The translations under genes and the position numbers were made by a program. Under the pieces are notes generated by a model. The model was not told where the DNA came from, did not search any database, and saw only the letters and a program-made list of their open reading frames with translations. DNA of 7,149 bases from the NCBI GenBank assembly GCA_910576935.1, contig CAJTKG010000061.1, positions 1-7,149 on the forward strand. Reading direction: 5' to 3'. Origin of the DNA: an uncultured Muribaculaceae bacterium (lineage in GTDB: Bacteria; Bacteroidota; Bacteroidia; Bacteroidales; Muribaculaceae). Shown one piece after another: positions 1-4,781 of this stretch (position 1 is the stretch's first letter; every line of letters begins with the position of its first letter).

Positions 1-32
1 GTGCAATTTTAGGGGTGTTAAATGCACAATGG

Positions 33-53
33 ACAATTCACAATTCACAATTT
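33..53. repeat. Short tandem repeat, three heptamers
   Basis: ACAATTC at 33-39, ACAATTC at 40-46 and ACAATTT at 47-53 follow one another without gaps, and a related GCACAAT sits just upstream at 24-30. This is directly visible. It may be slippage-derived AT-rich intergenic sequence, and no function is claimed. Confidence 0.7.
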
Positions 54-65
54 TTGGTGTAAAAA

Positions 66-102
66 TTGGTCTAATTAGGCAAATTAGTCAACTTATAATC
101 AA
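66..102. repeat. AATTA-type tandem motif, copy 1
   Basis: From 68 the sequence reads GGTCTAATTA, GGCAAATTA, GTCAACTTA: roughly 9-10 bp degenerate units of the form G(G)(T)C(T/A)AATTA. A second, better-preserved block of the same type lies at 351-386. Both blocks come shortly after a TTTTTGG tract. Confidence 0.6.
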
Positions 103-115
103 AACATTAGTAGTT

Positions 116-145
116 GAAGCAAGGGTTAAAAACCCTTGCTTCATA
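116..145. repeat. Perfect 12-bp hairpin with 3-nt loop
   Basis: GAAGCAAGGGTT (116-127) and AACCCTTGCTTC (131-142) are exact reverse complements around the loop AAA, followed by ATA. It is the longest perfect hairpin in the left region. Its right part recurs, degenerated, at 151-170: TTAAAAACCCTTGCTTCATA against TTTAAAACCCTTGTTCCATA, identical at 17 of 20 positions. That second copy ends in the TCCATA foot shared by other hairpins here and lacks a pairing left arm. Confidence 0.8.
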
Positions 146-170
146 GCGCCTTTAAAACCCTTGTTCCATA

Positions 171-196
171 CGACGGCCGGAGGCCGTCGCTCCATG
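171..196. repeat. Hairpin of the TCCATA family, copy A
   Basis: CGACGGCC (171-178) pairs exactly with GGCCGTCG (182-189) around the loop GGA, followed by CTCCATG. It directly abuts the preceding TCCATA (165-170). It is nearly identical to the hairpin at 303-329, differing by one loop base and the base between stem and foot. Confidence 0.8.
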
Positions 197-234
197 TCGC
201 CTGCACAATTTTTGGCATATGGGGCGAAGGGGTG

Positions 235-280
235 TGGAGCTACGGCGTATGGAGCTACGATCTCCCGGTCGTAGCTATGC
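235..280. repeat. Hairpin with left-hand TATGGA foot, plus direct repeat
   Basis: AGCTACGA (253-260) pairs exactly with TCGTAGCT (269-276) around an 8-nt loop. The left foot TATGGA (248-253) is the reverse complement of the TCCATA foot, so this copy lies in the opposite orientation to most of the others. TGGAGCTACG occurs at 235-244 and again at 250-259, so the left arm is duplicated. Confidence 0.7.
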
Positions 281-302
281 TAATGAAGATTAGGCGATTG
301 GC

Positions 303-329
303 CGACGGCCGGGAGGCCGTCGTTCCATA
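303..329. repeat. Hairpin of the TCCATA family, copy B
   Basis: CGACGGCC (303-310) and GGCCGTCG (315-322) form a perfect 8-bp stem around the loop GGGA, followed by TTCCATA. It repeats the 171-196 element with one extra G in the loop, at a distance of about 130 bp. Confidence 0.8.
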
Positions 330-350
330 TCGTCTGATTCACGTCGATAT

Positions 351-386
351 TTTTGGTCTAATTAGACTAATTGGTCAAATTAGTTG
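351..386. repeat. AATTA-type tandem motif, copy 2, with 12-bp palindrome
   Basis: Units GGTCTAATTA, GACTAATT and GGTCAAATTA follow in tandem from 355. They contain the perfect 12-bp palindrome GTCTAATTAGAC at 356-367. The block resembles the one starting at 66 and is likewise preceded by a T-rich TTTTTGG tract. The role is unknown. Confidence 0.65.
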
Positions 387-427
387 GCGGGGAGTCAATG
401 CGTTTTTTTCTGCATGGAGATGAGGGT

Positions 428-456
428 GTGGAGCGACGACTTTAGTCGTCGTGGAA
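428..456. repeat. Hairpin CGACGACT / AGTCGTCG
   Basis: CGACGACT (434-441) and AGTCGTCG (444-451) are exact reverse complements separated by only TT. Flanks are GTGGAG on the left and TGGAAT on the right, so both feet resemble the TGGA form instead of being mirror images. A decayed relative with the core ACGACGACTAAAGTC lies at 756-770. Confidence 0.75.
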
Positions 457-477
457 TCAATATATTAGCTACCTATG

Positions 478-502
478 CGAGGGCTTAAACCCTCGGTCCA
501 TA
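478..502. repeat. Hairpin of the TCCATA family, copy C
   Basis: CGAGGG (478-483) pairs with CCCTCG (490-495) around CTTAAA, followed by GTCCATA. The stem sequence is unrelated to copies A and B, yet the foot is the same. The next palindromic unit (CGACGGTC at 504) follows two bases after the foot. Confidence 0.75.
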
Positions 503-503
503 A

Positions 504-717
504 CGACGGTCAGAGACCGAGACTGACGAAAAAATAGGTGATTTTTTAAATGTGGTATCATTTTGCTATTTATAGCCTACAAATTAACATCTATTTACAT
601 TTTGAAATGGTAATTTTTTCCAAAATTCAATTACTTTTCAATGAATTACAATTTTTAAGATGGCAAAATGATACCGCCATTGAATTCTTCGTCAGCCTCA
701 GAGACCGTCGATCCATA
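504..717. repeat. Long nested inverted repeat, MITE-like
   Basis: The outer arms are CGACGGTC (504-511) with GACCGTCG (703-710) and CTGACGAA (523-530) with TTCGTCAG (688-695). The inner arms are an exact 13-bp pair, GGTATCATTTTGC (554-566) with GCAAAATGATACC (663-675). The 96 bp between the inner arms are very AT-rich and encode no plausible protein. The left outer arm contains a small extra hairpin (CGGTC at 507-511 with GACCG at 515-519). The right end carries the foot TCCATA (712-717). Known MITEs are short, non-coding and bounded by terminal inverted repeats, which fits. No target-site duplication could be assigned with confidence. A structured RNA is the alternative. Confidence 0.55.
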
Positions 718-782
718 CGTCATGGATTCGCTCAGTCCATGGAACGTGAGGGCAAAACGACGACTAAAGTCCTGGAACCATA
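718..782. repeat. Degenerate tail of the hairpin cluster
   Basis: CATGGA (721-726) and TCCATG (736-741) form a 6-bp inverted repeat made of the foot motif itself in both orientations. At 756-770 there is a decayed copy of the CGACGACT hairpin, followed by GGAACCATA, a variant foot. The cluster ends about 37 bp before the hisS stop codon. Confidence 0.5.
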
Positions 783-818
783 AAGCCTTAGTCAATCTTG
801 TCCCACACCTTGCTCATG

Positions 819-2177
819 TTAAAGCATTTTGAGGAGGGAGTCGAAGTCAAGGGTGCATTGGCAACCGTCGGCGAGGTTTTTGACTGTGATTTTGCCTTCG
901 GCCATCTCGTTTTCGCCTATGATGCCGACATATGGTATTTTCATCGCATCGGCATAGCCTATCTGTTTTTTCATCTTGGATGCCTCGGGGTAGATTTCTG
1001 CCGCGAGGCCGGCAGCACGCAGTTTCTTGATGACGGCAAGTGTCGCGGTGGCTTCTTCATGGCCGAAGTTGGTAAACATGATTCTCACTGATGAGGATGT
1101 TCCTTCGGGATATAAGTCGAGGCTGTTGAGCACGTCGTAGATGCGGTCGGCTCCAAATGATATGCCGACGCCTGAGACTCCCGGCATGCCGAAGATGCCT
1201 GTGAGGTTGTCGTAGCGACCGCCGCCGGTGATGCTGCCGATCTCAACATCGTTTGCTTTGACTTCGATGATGGTGCCGGTGTAGTAGTTGAGACCGCGGG
1301 CGAGCGAGGCGTCAAGCTCGAGGACGGCATCGAGGCCGAGATGACGGCTCGAAGCGATTACGAAATCGAGCTCGTCGACACCGAGAGTGCCGGTTTCGTT
1401 ACCTTCGAGCAGCCGGCGCAGTGCGGCCAGTCGGGCGTCTGTGTCGCCCGAAATCTTCAATATAGGCTGAAGCGCGTCGATCGACTGTTGTGATAATCCG
1501 CGGGCGAGGAGCTCGGCATTGACGTTGTCGAGACCGATTTTGTCGATTTTGTCTATTGCGACAGTGATGTCGGTGAGTTTGTCGGGAGCGCCGATGACTT
1601 CGGCGATGCCGGCGAGGACTTTGCGGTTGTTGAGTTTGATGGTGATGCTTATTTTCAGTCGGCGGAAGACTTCATCGATAATCTGTAGCAGTTCGACTTC
1701 GTTGATGAGTGAGTCGCTGCCGACGACGTCGGCGTCACACTGGTAAAACTCGCGGTAGCGCCCTTTTTGCGGGCGGTCGGCACGCCAGACGGGTTGTATC
1801 TGGAATCGTTTGAAAGGGAACTGGAGCTCGTTGCGGTGCTGGACGACAAAGCGGGCAAAAGGCACGGTCAGGTCGTAGCGGAGGCCTTTCTCGCAGATTT
1901 TCGGGGCGAGGTGCACGTAGTCACCGCTCTCGGCGAGGCAACGGTCGACGCAACTGAGGAAATCGCCGGAGTTGAGAATCTTGAATAGGAGTTTGTCGCC
2001 TTCCTCGCCGTATTTGCCCATCAGTGTCGAGAGATTCTCCATCGCCGGGGTTTCGATCTGCCGGTAGCCGAAAAGACGGAAGACATCCTTGATTGTATCG
2101 AATATATAGTTTCGGCGGCCCATCTCCTCGGCTGAAAAGTCGCGGGTGCCTTTGGGTATTGACGGTTTCTGTGCCAT
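819..2177 (-). CDS. hisS: Histidyl-tRNA synthetase
   Basis: Cytoplasmic class II aminoacyl-tRNA synthetase that charges tRNA-His with histidine using ATP. The 452-residue product opens with the usual PKGTRDF block (residues 8-14). YDLTVPFAR (101-109) and motif 2, including WRADRPQKGRYREFYQCDAD (131-150), form the ATP and histidine site. The HisA signature LARGLNYYTG (292-301) is followed by GSITGGGRYDNL and motif 3 (GVGISFGADRI, 336-346) with its conserved Arg345. Residues about 363-452 are the anticodon-binding domain. It is longer than the roughly 424-residue E. coli enzyme, with extra sequence around 230-275, which I believe is usual in Bacteroidota. Asn297 stands where many bacteria have Asp. 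The start lies about 20 nt after a promoter -7 element. The gene appears monocistronic and intact. Confidence 0.97.
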   Translation of the reverse strand: MAQKPSIPKGTRDFSAEEMGRRNYIFDTIKDVFRLFGYRQIETPAMENLSTLMGKYGEEGDKLLFKILNSGDFLSCVDRCLAESGDYVHLAPKICEKGLRYDLTVPFARFVVQHRNELQFPFKRFQIQPVWRADRPQKGRYREFYQCDADVVGSDSLINEVELLQIIDEVFRRLKISITIKLNNRKVLAGIAEVIGAPDKLTDITVAIDKIDKIGLDNVNAELLARGLSQQSIDALQPILKISGDTDARLAALRRLLEGNETGTLGVDELDFVIASSRHLGLDAVLELDASLARGLNYYTGTIIEVKANDVEIGSITGGGRYDNLTGIFGMPGVSGVGISFGADRIYDVLNSLDLYPEGTSSSVRIMFTNFGHEEATATLAVIKKLRAAGLAAEIYPEASKMKKQIGYADAMKIPYVGIIGENEMAEGKITVKNLADGCQCTLDFDSLLKML

Positions 2178-2202
2178 TGTTGTATGCTTTGTGATTTACG
2201 GC

Positions 2203-2233
2203 GCAAAATTACGAAATAATTGAGTAATTTTGC
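2203..2233. promoter_or_regulatory. Perfect 10-bp dyad spanning divergent -7 elements
   Basis: GCAAAATTAC (2203-2212) and GTAATTTTGC (2224-2233) are exact reverse complements with an 11-bp spacer. Each arm contains TAATTTTG, one facing hisS and one facing the AlkD-like gene. The plus-strand -7 (2225-2232) has no TTTG at the proper distance upstream, so it is the weaker promoter. The symmetry may be just two face-to-face -7 boxes, or an operator. Confidence 0.6.
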
Positions 2234-2236
2234 AAA
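2204..2236 (-). promoter_or_regulatory. hisS promoter, Bacteroidota type
   Basis: On the minus strand, -33 TTTG (complement of 2233-2236) is followed after 21 bp by -7 TAATTTTG (complement of 2204-2211), matching the TAnnTTTG consensus. Transcription would begin roughly 20 nt before the hisS ATG. Two other promoters in this window have the same architecture with 20-bp spacing. Confidence 0.75.
2225..2232 (+). promoter_or_regulatory. Possible -7 box for the AlkD-like gene
   Basis: TAATTTTG fits TAnnTTTG and ends 21 bp before the ATG at 2254. The region 19-22 bp upstream (GGCGC) lacks a -33 TTTG, so only half of the promoter is convincing. Expression may be low or activator-dependent. Confidence 0.4.
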
Positions 2237-2253
2237 AAAAACCGACAGCTACT

Positions 2254-2802
2254 ATGACAACCTTCAATGAAATGCAGACGGTCAAACGCCATTTTTTTGC
2301 ACTGCGCAACGGCATTGTCGCAGATACATACCGCAAGGCGGGTTCTAAGTTCAGAATTATCTTCGGGCTCAATCTGCCACAGATAGTCGAGATATCGGAG
2401 ATGACGCCACGGTCGGCGGCATTGGCCGAGGTTCTTTGGCGTAACACAAGCACCCGCGAAAGCATGTTGCTGGCGCCGATGATCTATCCGCGCGAGGAAT
2501 TTACCAAGGAACAGGCACGCCGATGGGTGGCTGAAGTGCCGTCGGCCGAGGTGGCTGACATACTTTGTCACAGGTTGCTGCGTCATATGCCTTTCGCTGC
2601 CGAGTTGGCTGCGTCGTTTGCTGACAGTGAGGTAGATATGGAACGTTACACAAGCTTGCGCTTGATGTTCAATCTTGTCGCACAGTTACCACAGAAAGCG
2701 CTCGACTGCGCCCGCAAAGAGGCCGCCCGCAATTGTCAGTTGACATCGCGTACCGCCGCTATGCTCGCTGACGAGGCCGAATTTTATTTAAAGGGGATTT
2801 GA
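2254..2802 (+). CDS. AlkD-like HEAT-repeat protein (DNA alkylation repair family, putative)
   Basis: A 182-residue, mostly helical protein without signal peptide or membrane segments, so cytoplasmic. The layout resembles the short Bacteroidota proteins annotated as DNA alkylation repair enzymes. It has an N-terminal KRHFFALRNGIVADTYRKAG helix pair, the GLNLPQIVEIS segment (38-48), then LWRNTSTRESMLLAPMI (61-77), which recalls the LW...RE...A signature of AlkD HEAT repeats, and further helical hairpins to the end. AlkD itself is a DNA glycosylase of about 230-240 residues, so this is a short version. Catalytic competence cannot be judged, and the family call rests on recognition by eye. I chose the ATG at 2254 over the in-frame TTG at 2230, because that TTG lies inside the -7 box TAATTTTG. 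It is divergent from hisS and convergent with the transporter, with a 51-bp gap and no clear terminator between. Confidence 0.75.
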   Translation: MTTFNEMQTVKRHFFALRNGIVADTYRKAGSKFRIIFGLNLPQIVEISEMTPRSAALAEVLWRNTSTRESMLLAPMIYPREEFTKEQARRWVAEVPSAEVADILCHRLLRHMPFAAELAASFADSEVDMERYTSLRLMFNLVAQLPQKALDCARKEAARNCQLTSRTAAMLADEAEFYLKGI

Positions 2803-2853
2803 GCGGTATTGTCAAAGGCAATTATCTTGTGTGACCGTTTTGACGCGAAGCAG

Positions 2854-3771
2854 TCATTCTCGTTCGCGAGACAGGTAAGTGCCGAGCCAAAGGCCTCCGA
2901 GAATAAGCATGCATCCAAGGATGCCTACGGCCGAGACTCGCTCGTTTATCAGTATCGCCGAGATTATCATAGTGAAGATGGTTTGGAGATACATATAATT
3001 ATTGGCCTTGACCGCACCAACCTGTTTGACAATTTTGGCCCACAGATAGTAGGCTATCATGGATGCGCCTACGCCGAGGAACAGCAGATTGGTAACCACA
3101 GAGGTGTCATTGAGCAGCGTAACGGGATTATTGAGGGGTTCGGCAAGCACGAACGGTATCGATGTCACGATGCCGTAGAAGAATGTCTTGCGGGTCACGA
3201 ACCATACGTCATAGGTGACGTCGAGACGTCTGAGCACGAAGCTATAGATGGCCCAGCTGAAAGCGGCGGCCAACGAGAGCATATCGCCCAAAGGCCTTAT
3301 CTCGAGATTGAAGCTGCTGTTGAAGATGACGCAGGCGACTCCGAGAAAAGCTATCATAGAGCCAATGATGTTGCCACGGGTCGGGCGCTCTGACTTGTAC
3401 ATCAGGCCGGCAAGCATCGATGCTATCAGTGGCGATGTCGATGTCAGCAGTGAGACGTTGGTCGCAAGTGTATATTCGAGGGCTGTATTCTCGGCAAGGA
3501 AGTAAATTGAACCGGCACACAGGCCGCATGTGGCAAAGAGGAGTTCGTCGCGCCACGATCGGGCGAAAAGGCGTCTGTGGCTGAAAACAAGCACAAGCAT
3601 GTATGCGAGCGCAAATCTATAGACATATATCTCTGCCGGTCCCATGCCGTGCTCGAGAAGGACTTTTGTCGATACGAACGATGCGCCCCAGATGGCAACG
3701 GTGATTACCGCGCCGATGTGGCCTAATATCAGTGAATTGCGTTTGGATGATGTCTTAAACGACATAGCCAT
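2854..3771 (-). CDS. EamA/DMT-superfamily transporter
   Basis: A 305-residue inner membrane protein with the ten hydrophobic segments and internal duplication of the drug/metabolite transporter superfamily. Repeat 1 (about 17-150) contains the early WGASFV (28-33) and the closing block PLIASMLAGLMYKSERP (114-130) with a following GV helix. Repeat 2 (about 162-298) repeats this design: SWAIYSFVLRR near its start and QTIFTMIISAILINERVSAVGILG (263-286) near its end. The short, charged C-terminus SRERE should be cytoplasmic. EamA proteins export or exchange diverse metabolites, and nothing here identifies the substrate. The start at 3771 gives MAMSF; the Met two codons later (3765) is equally possible. 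It has its own promoter and appears monocistronic, divergent from the lipoprotein gene and convergent with the AlkD-like gene. Confidence 0.92.
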   Translation of the reverse strand: MAMSFKTSSKRNSLILGHIGAVITVAIWGASFVSTKVLLEHGMGPAEIYVYRFALAYMLVLVFSHRRLFARSWRDELLFATCGLCAGSIYFLAENTALEYTLATNVSLLTSTSPLIASMLAGLMYKSERPTRGNIIGSMIAFLGVACVIFNSSFNLEIRPLGDMLSLAAAFSWAIYSFVLRRLDVTYDVWFVTRKTFFYGIVTSIPFVLAEPLNNPVTLLNDTSVVTNLLFLGVGASMIAYYLWAKIVKQVGAVKANNYMYLQTIFTMIISAILINERVSAVGILGCMLILGGLWLGTYLSRERE

Positions 3772-3798
3772 AAAGAGTGGTCTTTTGTTTTGCTACCA

Positions 3799-3830
3799 CA
3801 AAATTAGTTAAAAATAATCGGCTTTTCAAA
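3799..3830 (-). promoter_or_regulatory. Promoter of the EamA transporter gene
   Basis: On the minus strand, -33 TTTG (complement of 3827-3830) and -7 TAATTTTG (complement of 3799-3806) are 20 bp apart, an excellent match to the Bacteroides consensus. The leader would be about 20 nt. Immediately upstream lies the perfect 10-bp palindrome ACATATATGT (3831-3840), a conceivable regulator site. Confidence 0.75.
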
Positions 3831-3894
3831 ACATATATGTCAGATTGTTTGTAAAAAATCATAGACATAGAGAGAATAATCGACCGTCTTTTGC

Positions 3895-3921
3895 GTTAAC
3901 AATGTTGTAACTTTTAACAAT
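3895..3921 (+). promoter_or_regulatory. Direct repeat upstream of the OmpA-domain lipoprotein gene
   Basis: TTAACAAT occurs at 3896-3903 and 3914-3921, 18 bp apart, close to the ATG at 3929. Between them TAACTTTT (3908-3915) is a near match to the -7 consensus. The nearest TTTG (3890-3893) is only 14 bp upstream, and the box would leave almost no leader. No convincing standard promoter is visible for this gene. Confidence 0.3.
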
Positions 3922-3928
3922 TACAGAT

Positions 3929-4633
3929 ATGAAACTCATTAAAATCGCGGCAATCGCTCTTCTCAGCGGTGCTATGCTTATAGGCGAAACTTCTTGTTCG
4001 ACAATGAATAATACCGGTAAGGGCGCGCTTATCGGCGGTGGTGGCGGAGCCGCTGTCGGAGCCGGTCTGGGTGCCATCGTAGGTGGCGGCAAGGGTGCCG
4101 GCATAGGCAGCGCCATAGGTGCGGCAATCGGCGCCGGGGCCGGTGCTCTGATCGGCAACCGCATGGACAAACAGCAGAAACAGCTTCAGGAGCAACTGGC
4201 CAACGAGGCCAAAGTCGAGAAAGTCACCGATCAGAACGGACTTCAGGCCATCAAGGTGACTTTTGACGGCGGCATCCTCTTTCCGACAGGCAAATATACC
4301 CTCACATCAAAGGCTCAGACCGAGCTATCGCAGTTTGCCCAGTCGGTAAAGCAGAACCCCGGCACAAACATCCAGGTGCTTGGCTTCACTGACAACACGG
4401 GCTCGTTTGCCGTAAACGAAAAACTCGCCAATGAACGCGCCGGCGCCGTTCTGAGCTATCTGGTCAACTCGGGCGTCGCTCCAACTCGCGTCACAGCCCA
4501 GGGTATACCCAAGGCCGACTATGTCGCCTCTAACGATACGGCAGCAGGCCGCGCCCAGAACCGACGCGTCGAGATATATATCACTGCCGGCAAAGAGATG
4601 ATACAGCAGGCCGAGAACGGCACACTCCAATAA
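3929..4633 (+). CDS. YiaD-like lipoprotein: glycine zipper plus OmpA peptidoglycan-binding domain
   Basis: A 234-residue predicted outer membrane lipoprotein. Residues 1-22 are a lipoprotein signal, with the lipidated cysteine likely Cys23 (GETSC). Residues about 29-77 are a glycine-zipper region (GALIGGGGGAAVGAG, then repeated GxxxG), probably inserting into or oligomerising at the membrane. A Gln/Lys-rich helix (80-97) links to an OmpA C-terminal domain (about 108-220). Asp155 in GFTDNTGS and Arg170 in NEKLANERA, 15 residues apart, match the pair that binds diaminopimelate in OmpA-type domains. The NRRVEI block (211-216) closes the domain. The same architecture occurs in E. coli YiaD. The probable role is tethering outer membrane to peptidoglycan. 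A strong terminator follows, so it is likely a single-gene unit. Confidence 0.93.
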   Translation: MKLIKIAAIALLSGAMLIGETSCSTMNNTGKGALIGGGGGAAVGAGLGAIVGGGKGAGIGSAIGAAIGAGAGALIGNRMDKQQKQLQEQLANEAKVEKVTDQNGLQAIKVTFDGGILFPTGKYTLTSKAQTELSQFAQSVKQNPGTNIQVLGFTDNTGSFAVNEKLANERAGAVLSYLVNSGVAPTRVTAQGIPKADYVASNDTAAGRAQNRRVEIYITAGKEMIQQAENGTLQ

Positions 4634-4654
4634 GGTCTCGGGAAATGTTATAAA

Positions 4655-4698
4655 CGGCATCCGCCGAGAGTGTCAAACTCGCGCGGATGTCGTTTTTT
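4655..4698 (+). terminator. Intrinsic terminator after the OmpA-domain lipoprotein gene
   Basis: CGGCATCCGC (4655-4664) pairs with GCGGATGTCG (4683-4692) through ten pairs, one of them G-U. The stem can extend by CGAG/CTCG with one bulged C, and TTTTTT (4693-4698) follows. It begins 21 nt after the stop codon and separates this unit from the LysM operon. Confidence 0.9.
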
Positions 4699-4729
4699 AT
4701 GACCTTTTATATCTTATTTTTGGGGGACG

Positions 4730-4761
4730 TTTGTTATAATCCAAAACTGTTTTTAACTTTG
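4730..4761 (+). promoter_or_regulatory. Promoter of the LysM-barrel operon
   Basis: -33 TTTG (4730-4733) and -7 TAACTTTG (4754-4761) are separated by 20 bp, a full match to TTTG-N-TAnnTTTG. Transcription should start near 4768, leaving an AT-rich leader of about 14 nt without a Shine-Dalgarno sequence before the ATG at 4782. Confidence 0.8.
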
Positions 4762-4781
4762 CAGTCATTATAATATATGGC

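Larger units (their letters stand above)
1..818. other. Repeat-mosaic intergenic region without a credible gene
   Basis: No reading frame here looks like a protein gene. The open frames at 29-274, 136-423 and 550-783 translate the repeats themselves and show no domain, signal peptide or plausible start context. The DNA is instead a patchwork of AT-rich tandem motifs, perfect short hairpins and a long inverted repeat, listed separately. CACAATTTTTGG occurs at 46-57 and again at 204-215, and TATTTTTGG at 348-356, so a loose module (TTTTTGG, then AATTA motifs and/or hairpins) seems to recur about three times. hisS on the minus strand reads out into this region, and no classical terminator with a U tract is visible behind it. 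Confidence 0.8.

Noticed and set aside
116..741. CRISPR array
   Set aside because: The repeated foot is only about six bases, spacing is irregular, and the conserved parts are separated by palindromes instead of unique spacers. No cas genes are present.
756..782. hisS terminator in the decayed hairpin GACTAAAGTC
   Set aside because: Read on the hisS strand the stem is only about four pairs and is not followed directly by a U run.
29..783. Three open frames in the left intergenic region (29-274, 136-423, 550-783)
   Set aside because: They read straight through hairpins and tandem repeats, have low-complexity or repeat-derived translations and no recognisable domain, and the first two overlap each other in different frames.
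2230..2253. TTG start for the AlkD-like protein, adding eight residues
   Set aside because: The TTG is part of the TAATTTTG -7 box, so it would lie upstream of the expected transcript start. The ATG at 2254 is a better fit.
2209..2586. Antisense open frame across the start of the AlkD-like gene
   Set aside because: It runs through the divergent promoter region opposite a better-supported gene and resembles no known protein.
2811..2844. GTCAAA...TTTGAC inverted repeat as a terminator between the convergent genes
   Set aside because: A 6-bp stem, a 22-nt loop and no T tract on either strand; too weak to call.
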